From NCBI GenBank assembly GCA_019636245.1, contig JAHBXX010000013.1, positions 44,021 to 108,020 on the forward strand: 64,000 nucleotides of DNA, in the 5' to 3' direction. A program made the position numbers and the translations under genes. The DNA is from Planctomycetota bacterium. GTDB taxonomy: Bacteria; Planctomycetota; UBA1135; UBA2386. The notes under the pieces are model-generated. The model ran no database searches and had not been told where the DNA came from. It was given only the letters and a program-made list of their open reading frames with translations. Positions 23,642 through 31,558 of the stretch are shown in pieces; positions within the stretch are counted from its first letter, which is position 1, and the number at the start of each line of letters is the position of its first letter.

Positions 23642-26614
23642 ATGACCGGTTGGCGACGGCGGTGGTTGGCGATCCTCGGATGCGTCGGGGCTGCGGCCTG
23701 GTTGCCGTGCGTGCCGGCACGGGCCCAGGAGCCGGCGCCGCCGACGGAGTTCGAGCTCGTGCTCGCCGACGCCCGCAAGAAGCTGCAGAAGGGCGATCTC
23801 GGCGCCGCCCGGGCGGCGTTCGAGGAGATCCTCGAGGCCGCCGAGGAGGAGCCCGCGGCCGAACGTCCGGCGCCGGCGCTCGTCGAGGCGGCCTGGCTCG
23901 GGCTGTTCGACATCGACCTGCGCCGGGGCGACTACGAACGGGTGCGGGATGCGCTCGCCGCGGCGCCCGCGCCGTTCCGCGCCGGTCGCGAGGCGACCCT
24001 GGTGGAGGCGCAGGCCTTGACGCGGCTCGGCGACTACGCCCGGGCCGGGGAGCTGCTGCAGGCGCTGCTCGAGCGCGGCGACGACCTGCAGGTGCGGCAT
24101 GAGCTGGGCGAGGTGCTCGCCCGTGCCGGGCAGCGGCGACGCGCGCGGGAACTGTGGCAGCAGAACGCCGCGCGGCCGGCAGCGGCGGACCCGCAGCAGC
24201 GGGCCTACCAGGGCCGGTCCCTGTGGCGCCTCGGCGGTCGCGACAACCTCGAGGCCGCCAGCCGCGCGCTGGTCGACAGCCTGCAGCGCGCGCCGGAACT
24301 CGCCGTGGCGCGCATCACCCTTGGCTTGCTGCGGTTCGAGGCCTACGGCGAGGCGAAGGGCTTTCCCAGCGGGGAGTCGTACCTGACCAAGGTGCTCGAC
24401 CAGCATGGCGACCTCGAGGAGGCGCTGCTGGCCATGTACCGGATCCGCAGCGCCAACGGCATCAAGGACCCGGGCCGCACCGAGCAGTTCCTCGAGCGCG
24501 TGTTCGACCGCAATCCACGCTGTGTCGAGGCGATCACCCTGCGGGCTGCGAACGTGCTCGACGACCGCCGCTACCACGACGCGGCGCAGATGCTCGACTC
24601 GGCGCTGGCGATCGATCCGAACGACCGCGAGACGCTCTGCCACCGCGCGGCGGCGGCATGGCTCCTGCACGACGAGGGTGCCTACGCCGGGTTCCGGGAG
24701 CGGGCATTGCGCGGCGACCCGGGCTGGCCCGATGCCGACCGCATCCTCGGCGACCATCTGGTCGCGCTGTACCGGTTCGCCGACGCGCTGCCGTTCTACG
24801 CTGCGGCCGCGGCGCTGGCGCCGGACGACGTGCCGACCCTGCACGGCATGGCCCGGGCCTCGATCTACACCGGGGACGGCGCCCGGGCGCGCGAACTGCT
24901 CGAACGCGCCAAGGCGCTCGCGGCCGGGCTCGTCGACCCGTGGCGCAACAACGCCCTGGCGGTGCAGCAGCTGCTCGATCGCGAGTACACGACGGTCGAA
25001 CACGGCGGCTTCCAGTTGCAGATGCACCGCGACGACCTGGAGGTGCTGCAGGCCTACCTGATGCCCGTGCATCTGGCGGCGGCGGAGGAACTCGGCGCAA
25101 AGTACGGCTGGCGGCCCGAACGCTCGACCCGGGTCGAGGTGCTGCACACCTGGGACGATTTCTCGGTGCGCACGGTCGGCTTCCGCGGCTTCACCGCACT
25201 CGGCGCCTGCTTCGGTCGCCTGATCACCCTCGTGTCGCCCGGCGACGCCGACCTGCGGCGGCAGGACTTCATGTGGGAGGCGACGGCCTGGCACGAGTAC
25301 ACGCACGTGCTGACGCTGGGCCTGAGCCGCCATCGCGTGCCGCGCTGGCTGACCGAGGGCTTCTCGGTCTACGAGGAGAAGGTGCGCGACCCGACCTGGG
25401 AGCGCGGCATGGACCGCGAGCTGTTCGATGCCTTCCACAACCGGGACATCCCGCCGGTGCGACTGCTGAACCGCCTGTTCCGGGGTTCGCGCATCCTGTT
25501 CGGCTACTACCAGGGTGGCTTGATCGTCGAACTGATCGCGCGCGACCACGGCTTCGCCAAGGCGATCGCGCTGTTGCGTGCCTTCGGCGAGGATCTCGAC
25601 ACCGAGGAGGCGTTCCGCGAGGCGCTGGGCATGTCGTCGCGGGACTTCGACGAGCGGCTGCTCCGCTACATCGAGCGCGACAAGCTGCGCGGCATGCGCC
25701 TGGTGCCGCGCTACGACGCCGCGGCGATGCAGCGCTTCGCGGCGCAGGCGGCGTCGGATCCACGCGACCTGCGGGCGCGCATCGCCCTGGCCTGGGCCTG
25801 CGTGCAGCGGGACAACCCCGTCGACGCCGGGCGGTGGCTGGCCGAGGTCCTGCGGGCCGAACCCAATCACGCCGAGGCCCACCTGGTGCGGGCGGAACTG
25901 CTGCGGCGCCGGCGCGAACCGCAGCAGGCGCTGGAGCTGTGGCAGCGGGGGTTCGCCGCCGGCGCCGACGACTTCGACTCGCGGCTGGCCTACGGCGATG
26001 CGCTGCTGGCCGCGGGCGATCCGGACGGCGCGGTGGCGCAGTGGCAGCGGGCGAAGGCCTGCTGGCCGAACTGCACCGAGCAGGAGTCGGCGCCGGAGCT
26101 GCGGCTGGCGCGGCTCTATCGCGAGCAGGGCGATCCGACCCGCGCGCAGATGGAGATGAAGGCCTACTGCCGGCGGACCGCGCGCGCGTTCGCGCCCCGC
26201 TATGCCCTGGCCGAGTTCGAGCGCGAGGCCGGCGACATCGCCGAGCAGGCGCGCTACCTGGTCGAGTGCAACCGGATCGACCCGTTCCAGCGCGAACTGC
26301 ACGTCCGGCTCGGCGAAGCCTACGAGACGTTGGGCAAGCGGGCCCAGGCGGCGCTCGAGTTCGAGGTCGCCGCCGCCGTGCCGCCGTCGATGGACCGCCG
26401 CTACCTCGGCAGCCGCGCGGAACGGCCCGCCGACGACGCGGCCGAACAGCGGGAGGAACGCGGCGATCTGTGGTTGCGCGCCGCACGGCTGCGCGACGGG
26501 CTCGGCGACCGCGAGCGTGCCGAGGCGCTGGTGGCGCGGGTGCTCGCCGAGGCGCCCGGGAGCGAGGCGGCGACCGCCGCATCGGCGTTGCAGCAGGAGT
26601 GGCGGCGCCGCTGA
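23642..26614 (+). CDS. TPR protein with gluzincin (peptidase MA-like) domain, exported
   Basis: A 990-residue protein with a signal peptide (residues 1-29, ending ARA-Q). Tetratricopeptide-like helices fill about residues 30-460 and 690-980. Between them is a metallopeptidase domain with H551-E552-x2-H555 (WHEYTH) and, 17 residues on, the Glu572 of WLTEGFSVYEE. This is the gluzincin arrangement of the peptidase MA-like superfamily. It should be a zinc-dependent endopeptidase or metal-binding pseudo-enzyme acting outside the cytoplasm, with TPRs for partner binding. The ATG at 23642 has a TATCTT box seven bases upstream. Its stop lies 53 bases before the DnaA-like gene on the same strand. Confidence 0.82.
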   Translation: MTGWRRRWLAILGCVGAAAWLPCVPARAQEPAPPTEFELVLADARKKLQKGDLGAARAAFEEILEAAEEEPAAERPAPALVEAAWLGLFDIDLRRGDYERVRDALAAAPAPFRAGREATLVEAQALTRLGDYARAGELLQALLERGDDLQVRHELGEVLARAGQRRRARELWQQNAARPAAADPQQRAYQGRSLWRLGGRDNLEAASRALVDSLQRAPELAVARITLGLLRFEAYGEAKGFPSGESYLTKVLDQHGDLEEALLAMYRIRSANGIKDPGRTEQFLERVFDRNPRCVEAITLRAANVLDDRRYHDAAQMLDSALAIDPNDRETLCHRAAAAWLLHDEGAYAGFRERALRGDPGWPDADRILGDHLVALYRFADALPFYAAAAALAPDDVPTLHGMARASIYTGDGARARELLERAKALAAGLVDPWRNNALAVQQLLDREYTTVEHGGFQLQMHRDDLEVLQAYLMPVHLAAAEELGAKYGWRPERSTRVEVLHTWDDFSVRTVGFRGFTALGACFGRLITLVSPGDADLRRQDFMWEATAWHEYTHVLTLGLSRHRVPRWLTEGFSVYEEKVRDPTWERGMDRELFDAFHNRDIPPVRLLNRLFRGSRILFGYYQGGLIVELIARDHGFAKAIALLRAFGEDLDTEEAFREALGMSSRDFDERLLRYIERDKLRGMRLVPRYDAAAMQRFAAQAASDPRDLRARIALAWACVQRDNPVDAGRWLAEVLRAEPNHAEAHLVRAELLRRRREPQQALELWQRGFAAGADDFDSRLAYGDALLAAGDPDGAVAQWQRAKACWPNCTEQESAPELRLARLYREQGDPTRAQMEMKAYCRRTARAFAPRYALAEFEREAGDIAEQARYLVECNRIDPFQRELHVRLGEAYETLGKRAQAALEFEVAAAVPPSMDRRYLGSRAERPADDAAEQREERGDLWLRAARLRDGLGDRERAEALVARVLAEAPGSEAATAASALQQEWRRR

Positions 26615-26628
26615 CGAGTCGTTAGCGT
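26599..26628 (+). promoter_or_regulatory. Candidate promoter of the dnaA-like/tmk/holB operon
   Basis: GTGGCG (26599-26604), 18-base spacer, TAGCGT (26623-26628); both elements match the promoter at 3597-3626 closely. A leader of about 30 bases before ATG 26668 is expected. Confidence 0.4.
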
Positions 26629-26667
26629 GGTCCCCCCGCCCGGCGTCGGCGGTTCGACTTCGCAGCC

Positions 26668-27861
26668 ATGTTGCCCGTGCTCGAGGACTCCTGGACCCGC
26701 GTGCTGCCGCTGCTGCGGGAGCGGGCGGGCGAAGCGGCCTACGCGGCATGGCTCGCCGAACTGCGCCCGGTGCTGCTCGAGCGCGGCACGGTCTACCTCG
26801 AGGCGCCCAGCCGCCTCTGCGCCGATCGGGTCCGGGCGCTGTTCCGGCCGCTGCTGCAGGAGCTGCTGTCGGCCGACATCGGCACGGCGCTGGCCGTCGA
26901 ACTGCAGGGTCGGGAGGCCAGCCGCTTCGACGTGCTCGAGGTGTCGCCGCAGCAGCCGGTCGTCGACGACGGCAACCGCACGATGCACCTGGTCCTGTCG
27001 AGCCTTGCGGCCGGACGGCCGCTGCCCGCGAACCTGTTCCTGTTCCATGGGCCGGCGGGCGTGGGCAAGACCTTCCTGCTGCGCTGGTGGCGCCAGCAGG
27101 TCGGGCCCGTGGCGTGGTTCGACCTGCCGTCGCTGCTGGCGGCGTTCCAGTCCGCGCACCACGAGGGGCGGGTCGAGTCGCTGCGCAGCGAACTGCAGCA
27201 GGACCGCCCGTTGGTGATCGACGAGCTGCATCGGGTGGCCGGCAAGCCGAAGCTGCAGCAGTTCCTGGCCGGCGTGCTGCGCGAACGCGAGCCGTTGGCG
27301 TCGCCGACCCTGTTCGCCTCGCGCTGGCACCCGCGGGACGTGCACGACCTCGACGCCGGTCTCGCCACCCGTCTGCTCGCCGGCTTCGTCGCCGGCGTCG
27401 AGCGTCCCGGGCCGATCGGGCGGCTGCGCTACCTGCGCGCCCTCGAGGGCGCGCCGTCCCGCAACGGCCGGGCGGCGATGGTGGAGTCGCTGGCCCAGCG
27501 CTGCAACGGCACCTATCCGGAGCTGCGCGCCGCCTGGGCGCGCGCCCGCGGCGCCACGCTCCCGCCGAAGTACCTGGAGCTGATCGACCCGGCCAGGGTG
27601 TTCCAGCGGGTGCGCGACCAGGTGGCGGCGCGCTTCGGCGTGACGGCCGAGCAATTGCTCGGCAAGGGGCAGGGGCGCGCGGTGAGCCGGGCCCGCAAGG
27701 TGCTGGCGCTGCTGTGCATCGAACAAGGCCTGCGCGGCAGCGAGGTCGGGCGGTTCCTGAACGGCCGCACGCGCGCGGCCGTCAGCTACATGGTGCGCTC
27801 GCTGCAGGCAGAGCTGGCCGAGTCGCCCGAACTGCGTCGGCAGCTCGAGGGCCTGCTGTGA
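26668..27861 (+). CDS. Divergent DnaA-like replication ATPase
   Basis: A 397-residue protein with DnaA architecture but a short linker. The N-terminal 70 residues resemble DnaA domain I (WTRVLPLLRERAG, then AWLAELRPV). The AAA+ module has Walker A GPAGVGKT (128-135), Walker B LVIDE (182-186) and a sensor/arginine region ASRWHPRDVHDLDAGLATRLLAGF that aligns with DnaA. Domain IV has FGVTAEQLLGKG and a helix-turn-helix. The DnaA signature that normally reads GGRDHTTV is NGRTRAAV at about 365-372, so the conserved His/Thr contacts to the DnaA box are lost. It could be a second DnaA with altered specificity, a regulator, or the only initiator of this lineage. The stop overlaps the tmk start. Confidence 0.78.
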   Translation: MLPVLEDSWTRVLPLLRERAGEAAYAAWLAELRPVLLERGTVYLEAPSRLCADRVRALFRPLLQELLSADIGTALAVELQGREASRFDVLEVSPQQPVVDDGNRTMHLVLSSLAAGRPLPANLFLFHGPAGVGKTFLLRWWRQQVGPVAWFDLPSLLAAFQSAHHEGRVESLRSELQQDRPLVIDELHRVAGKPKLQQFLAGVLREREPLASPTLFASRWHPRDVHDLDAGLATRLLAGFVAGVERPGPIGRLRYLRALEGAPSRNGRAAMVESLAQRCNGTYPELRAAWARARGATLPPKYLELIDPARVFQRVRDQVAARFGVTAEQLLGKGQGRAVSRARKVLALLCIEQGLRGSEVGRFLNGRTRAAVSYMVRSLQAELAESPELRRQLEGLL

Positions 27862-28472
27862 CCTACGTGGTGCTCGAGGGGCCCGATGGCTGCGGCAAGA
27901 GTTCGCAGGCCGTGGGGTTGGCGGCGTGGCTGCGCGACCAGGGACACAGCGTGGTGCACGTGCGCGAGCCGGGCTCGACGCCGGTGGGGGAATCCCTGCG
28001 GCAACTGCTGCTGGCCCGCGCCACCGGGGACCTGCGGCCGATCACGGAGGCGCTGCTGTTCTCGGCGGCCCGCGCCGAACTGGTCGCCAACGTCGTCGCG
28101 CCGGCGCTGCGGCGCGGCGAGGTCGTCGTCGCCGAGCGCTGCTACCTGTCGACGATCGTCTACCAGTCGATCGCCCAGACACCCGGGCTCGACCTGGACT
28201 GGGTGCTCGACCTGACGAGGCGCGTGCACGGCGCCCACCTGCCCGATGCGATCTTCGTGCTCGATGTCGCGGCCGACGTCGCCCTGGCGCGGCGGCGAGC
28301 ACGCGACCACGACCGCATCGAGGCGCGCGGCGACGGCTACCACGAGCGGGTGCGGGCGGCCTTCGTGCAGGTCGTCGCGCTCGAGGCGCGGGCGCAGCGC
28401 ATCGACGCAGCCCGGTCGTTCGACGCCGTTCAGGCCGACCTGCGCGAACGCGTCCGAGGGCTGCTGCGATGA
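27858..28472 (+). CDS. tmk: Thymidylate kinase
   Basis: A 204-residue dTMP kinase that makes dTDP from dTMP and ATP. The P-loop is GPDGCGKS (residues 8-15), the nucleotide-monophosphate segment is VREPGSTPVGESLRQLLL, the DR-like motif is AERCYLSTIVYQ, and the lid is RRRARDHDRIE. GTG 27858 overlaps the upstream stop (GTGA) and the gene's own stop overlaps holB (ATGA), so the three replication genes are coupled. tmk-holB adjacency is common in bacteria; the DnaA-like gene in front is not. Confidence 0.93.
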   Translation: MTYVVLEGPDGCGKSSQAVGLAAWLRDQGHSVVHVREPGSTPVGESLRQLLLARATGDLRPITEALLFSAARAELVANVVAPALRRGEVVVAERCYLSTIVYQSIAQTPGLDLDWVLDLTRRVHGAHLPDAIFVLDVAADVALARRRARDHDRIEARGDGYHERVRAAFVQVVALEARAQRIDAARSFDAVQADLRERVRGLLR

Positions 28473-29515
28473 GCGGACGGCGACCCGGCGAGCCGGTTCC
28501 GCGTCCGCGTCCGGCGGCCGCGCCGGGGCTCGAACCGCCGCTCGGACAGGGTGCCGCGCTCGGCCATTGGCTGCGCCGGGCACGGCGCCTCGAACTGCCG
28601 CACGCGATGGTCGTCGAGGGCGCGGCCGGGATCGGCAAGACCGTGGTGCTGCGCTGGCTCGCTGCCGCCCTGCAGTGTCCCTCGGAACTCGACCTCGAGG
28701 GGCCTTGCGGCCTCTGCCGCACCTGCAGCCGCATCGGCAGCGGCGCGTTCCCCGACGTGCACGTGGTCGACCGCGCGCACGACGAGCAGGACCGCAGGGA
28801 GCAGAAGAAGAGCTTCCACGTGATCAAGGTCGACCAGATCCGCGCCGCCCAGGCGGTGCTCGGCAGGCATCCGGTCGAAGGGCGCGCGCGCGTGCTCGTG
28901 GTCGCCGACGCCGACACGATGGAGGAGACGGCGCAGAATGCGCTGCTGAAGACGCTCGAGGAGCCGGGCACGGCGACGTTCCTGCTGCTCGAAGCGCGCC
29001 GCGCGGAGGCGCTGCTGCCGACCGTGCGCTCGCGAGCCCAGCGGCTGCGGGTGCTGCCGCTCGACGAAGCCACCCTGCGCCGGGAACTGCAGCGGCGGTT
29101 GCCCGACCGGTCCGACCATCATGCGACGGCCGCGCGGATCGCCGACGGGAGCCTCGGGCTGGCCTTGCGATCCTGCACCGAACGCACGGTACAGCTCCAT
29201 GATCTGGCCCGTGGGGTGCTCGCCGACACCAAGGGATTGCGGCCGCTGGCCACCGCGGCCCTGGTGCTGGCGGGGGAACGCGAGTTGCGCGCGGCGGGCG
29301 AGGCAGCCCGGACCTTCCTGCGCCTGTTGCGGGCGGAGCTGCGGGCCCGTCGTGACGCCCTTGCGGCGGCCGCGGCCAACTCCTACCCTGCGGCGGTTGC
29401 CGAACCATGGACTGCGTGGCTCGAATCGACGCTGGCGGCCGAACGGGATCTCGATCTGCTGATCCCGCCCGAGCAGGTGCTCACCGCCTGCCTCGTCGAT
29501 CTGCAGGGTCCGTAG
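28469..29515 (+). CDS. holB: DNA polymerase III delta-prime subunit
   Basis: A 348-residue clamp-loader subunit. The AAA+ Walker A is GAAGIGKT (about 51-58). The zinc segment CGLCRTC follows at about 82-88, and the delta-prime hallmark ETAQNALLKTLEEPG lies near 155-169. The sensor-like segment reads VRSRAQRLR, with Ala where many delta/gamma subunits have Cys (SRC motif). The C-terminal third is helical as expected for the collar domain. It functions in loading the beta clamp. The start overlaps the tmk stop (ATGA). The Pro/Arg-rich first 30 residues are atypical and probably disordered. Confidence 0.9.
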   Translation: MSGRRPGEPVPRPRPAAAPGLEPPLGQGAALGHWLRRARRLELPHAMVVEGAAGIGKTVVLRWLAAALQCPSELDLEGPCGLCRTCSRIGSGAFPDVHVVDRAHDEQDRREQKKSFHVIKVDQIRAAQAVLGRHPVEGRARVLVVADADTMEETAQNALLKTLEEPGTATFLLLEARRAEALLPTVRSRAQRLRVLPLDEATLRRELQRRLPDRSDHHATAARIADGSLGLALRSCTERTVQLHDLARGVLADTKGLRPLATAALVLAGERELRAAGEAARTFLRLLRAELRARRDALAAAAANSYPAAVAEPWTAWLESTLAAERDLDLLIPPEQVLTACLVDLQGP

Positions 29516-29641
29516 GCCGTGGCTCGGCGGTCGTGGTCGAAGTGCCCGTGGGGGATGCGTTGCCGGGCGGTCACCCGGCGGCGCTCAAGGGCGGTTCCAG
29601 GTCGGTCGATATCGGGGGTGCCAGGACTCCGATTCGGCCGC

Positions 29642-29646
29642 GGAGG
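29642..29646 (+). promoter_or_regulatory. Shine-Dalgarno GGAGG for the Minf_1886 gene
   Basis: GGAGG lies four bases before GTG 29651 and ten before ATG 29657, so it supports a start at one of these two codons rather than the long upstream in-frame extension from 29519. Confidence 0.6.
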
Positions 29647-29650
29647 AACC

Positions 29651-30073
29651 GTGTCGATGGCTGCCGCTGAACAGGATCTGCTCGAAGAGACCATCCAAGC
29701 CGTGCGCCGGCGCGACCGCCGGTTCTCGCGCCACGCCTACTACTTCGTGCTCGATGCGCTCGACTACACGATGCAGCACCTCGGGCGCGAGAAGCTCACC
29801 GGCGAGGATCGCCATGTCGGCGGTCGCGAACTGCTCGCCGGCATCCGCGAGTTCGCGGCCGAGCAGTTCGGTCCGATGGCCGACATGGTGTTCGAGCGCT
29901 GGGGCGTTCGGGCGCCGGCCGACTTCGGCGAGATCGTGTTCAACCTGATCGACGCCGAGCTGCTCAGCCGCCGGCCCACGGACTCGCGGCTCGACTTCGT
30001 CGACGGCTTCGACTTCCGCGAGACGTTCGCCGAGAAGCACCGGCAGTCGCTCGACCGCATCGCCGCGCGCTGA
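29651..30073 (+). CDS. Minf_1886/TIGR04138 family protein
   Basis: A 140-residue protein matching the Verrucomicrobia/Planctomycetes-restricted family TIGR04138. Diagnostic stretches are RFSRHAYYFVLDALDYT, HVGGRELLAGIREFA, FGPMADMVFERWGVR, DFGEIVFNLIDAELLS and DFVDGFDFRETF. It is small, acidic and soluble, with no known function. It is the best taxonomic marker in the window. GTG 29651 or ATG 29657 can serve as start. It lies 135 bases after holB. Convergent transcription from the cytochrome gene ends 43 bases beyond, with a strong hairpin between. Confidence 0.92.
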   Translation: MSMAAAEQDLLEETIQAVRRRDRRFSRHAYYFVLDALDYTMQHLGREKLTGEDRHVGGRELLAGIREFAAEQFGPMADMVFERWGVRAPADFGEIVFNLIDAELLSRRPTDSRLDFVDGFDFRETFAEKHRQSLDRIAAR

Positions 30074-30078
30074 CGGGC

Positions 30079-30109
30079 GCGCCGCCGGCCGCGGGCGTTC
30101 CGGCGGCGC
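30079..30109. terminator. Hairpin between convergent genes, likely bidirectional terminator
   Basis: A perfect 10-bp inverted repeat: GCGCCGCCGG (30079-30088), 11-base loop, CCGGCGGCGC (30100-30109). It starts six bases after the Minf_1886 stop and ends seven bases before the cytochrome stop. There is no U tract, as is common in high-GC genomes. Confidence 0.6.
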
Positions 30110-30115
30110 CGCAGG

Positions 30116-31558
30116 TCACTTCGGTGGCTGCTGGTGCGGTTCGCGGCCATGCCGGATCGCCTGCCACTTCTCGGCATAGACGAAGTCCGGCGACTGCTCG
30201 AAGTCGTGGCACTGCACGCAGAGCACGGAGGCCGCGACGCCGCCGAGCAGTCCGAGGCGATTGCCGGCGGGATTCAGCAGATGGTCCGAGCCCGGTCCGT
30301 GGCAGCGTTCGCAACCCACGCCGGCGAGCTGGGGGGTGTCGGCGAAGGAGACGAAACCGGTCGCTTCACGGTGGCCGACGACGTGGCAGCCGACGCAGTC
30401 CGGGTAGTGCGTCACCGGCCAGCCATAGCGCTTGGGATCGGCCTCGGCGATCTCGAGCGTCTCCCAGGCCTTGGCGTGGCGCGACTGCGACCAGGCGTCG
30501 TAGGCCTGCGGGTGGCAGGCGCGGCAGGTCTCGGTGCCGACGTAGGCTGCGCCATTGGGCGCAGGCAGCCGCCGCGCCATGCGTTCGAGCACCTTCTCCT
30601 GCTTCACCTGCTCGCGGTGCGCGAGCAGCACCGCCTTGACGTCGGGGTCGCCGCCGCCGCCGGGCAGGGTCTTGCTGCCCGCCAGCGGCACCAGTTCACA
30701 CGCCGCGCGCGGTCCCTCCGCGGTGCGCGTCAGGGACACCTCGAGCAGCACGCGGCCGCGGATGCCCGCGAACACCAGCAGGGAGTCGCCCAGGCGTTCG
30801 CTCCGGGGCGTGGGTTCCACGTGGTCCTGGTCGACGCCGACCACCAGGTCGGGCGCCGGGCGCAGCGTCGGCACGAGCGCGCGCGCCGTCGCCTCGTCGC
30901 CGTGCAGCAGCAGGATGCGCAGCGTCGTCGCGGCTGCCCCGTCCATCGCCCGCTGCCACGCGGCGAGCGGCGGCAGCAGGCGCACCGGCGCGGCTTCACC
31001 CTGCAGCGCCGGCGGCAGCGAGAGGGTCAGGCTGGTGACGCGCACGATCTGGCCGCGCACGTCCTTCTCCAGCCAGGGCCGCGCCGGCCAGTCCTCGCGC
31101 TCGCTGGCGAGATCGGCCGCGACGACCTGGGCGCCGGCGAGGAACGCACTCCATTCGTCGAGGGGCAACGACAGGTCCTTGGGACCGACGCCGAGGACGT
31201 CGTAGGGATGCTGCATGCCGGTCAGCACCTGCACGCAGGTGTAGAACTTCAGCACGTCCAGCTCGGTGTCGCCGTCGACCAGGTTGCCGCCTTCGAGCAG
31301 GAGATCGTAGGAGCGGCGTTCGCCGATGTGCTGCATGCGGCGGGCGAGGCCGCCGAGCTGGCCGCTGGCGCAGCCGCACGGTTCGAGTCGCCCGAGCAGG
31401 GAGCCGGACACCAGCAGGCGGATGGGATCGCCAGCCGGCTGCAACGCGGCCGCGGCGCCGGCAGCCGGGCCTGCTTCGCCCGTGCACTGGGTCAGCGAGG
31501 TCGCGGCGGTCAGGGCCAGGCAGAAGACGGCGACGGCGAGGGGGCGGCAGGGGATCAT
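30116..31558 (-). CDS. Tetraheme cytochrome with metallophosphatase-like N-terminal domain
   Basis: A 480-residue exported protein. The signal is residues 1-25. The N-terminal half resembles the calcineurin-like/5'-nucleotidase fold of cytochrome-linked proteins, with LVSGSLLGRLEPCGCASGQLGGLARR. The usual metal ligands are degraded: no DxH at the first strand and no GNH motif. The C-terminal 130 residues hold four c-heme motifs, CRACH, CVGCH, CERCH and CVQCH, with surrounding residues like cytochrome c554-type domains (AYVGTETCRACHPQAYDAWSQSRHAKA). It probably transfers electrons in the periplasm; donor and acceptor are unknown. The start overlaps the DUF1573 gene stop, so the two are coupled. 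Confidence 0.85.
   Translation of the reverse strand: MIPCRPLAVAVFCLALTAATSLTQCTGEAGPAAGAAAALQPAGDPIRLLVSGSLLGRLEPCGCASGQLGGLARRMQHIGERRSYDLLLEGGNLVDGDTELDVLKFYTCVQVLTGMQHPYDVLGVGPKDLSLPLDEWSAFLAGAQVVAADLASEREDWPARPWLEKDVRGQIVRVTSLTLSLPPALQGEAAPVRLLPPLAAWQRAMDGAAATTLRILLLHGDEATARALVPTLRPAPDLVVGVDQDHVEPTPRSERLGDSLLVFAGIRGRVLLEVSLTRTAEGPRAACELVPLAGSKTLPGGGGDPDVKAVLLAHREQVKQEKVLERMARRLPAPNGAAYVGTETCRACHPQAYDAWSQSRHAKAWETLEIAEADPKRYGWPVTHYPDCVGCHVVGHREATGFVSFADTPQLAGVGCERCHGPGSDHLLNPAGNRLGLLGGVAASVLCVQCHDFEQSPDFVYAEKWQAIRHGREPHQQPPK

Noticed and set aside
26615..26667. Possible replication origin next to the DnaA-like gene
   Set aside because: No DnaA-box-like 9-mers, AT-rich stretch or origin-linked neighbours (dnaN, rpmH, parAB) were seen here.
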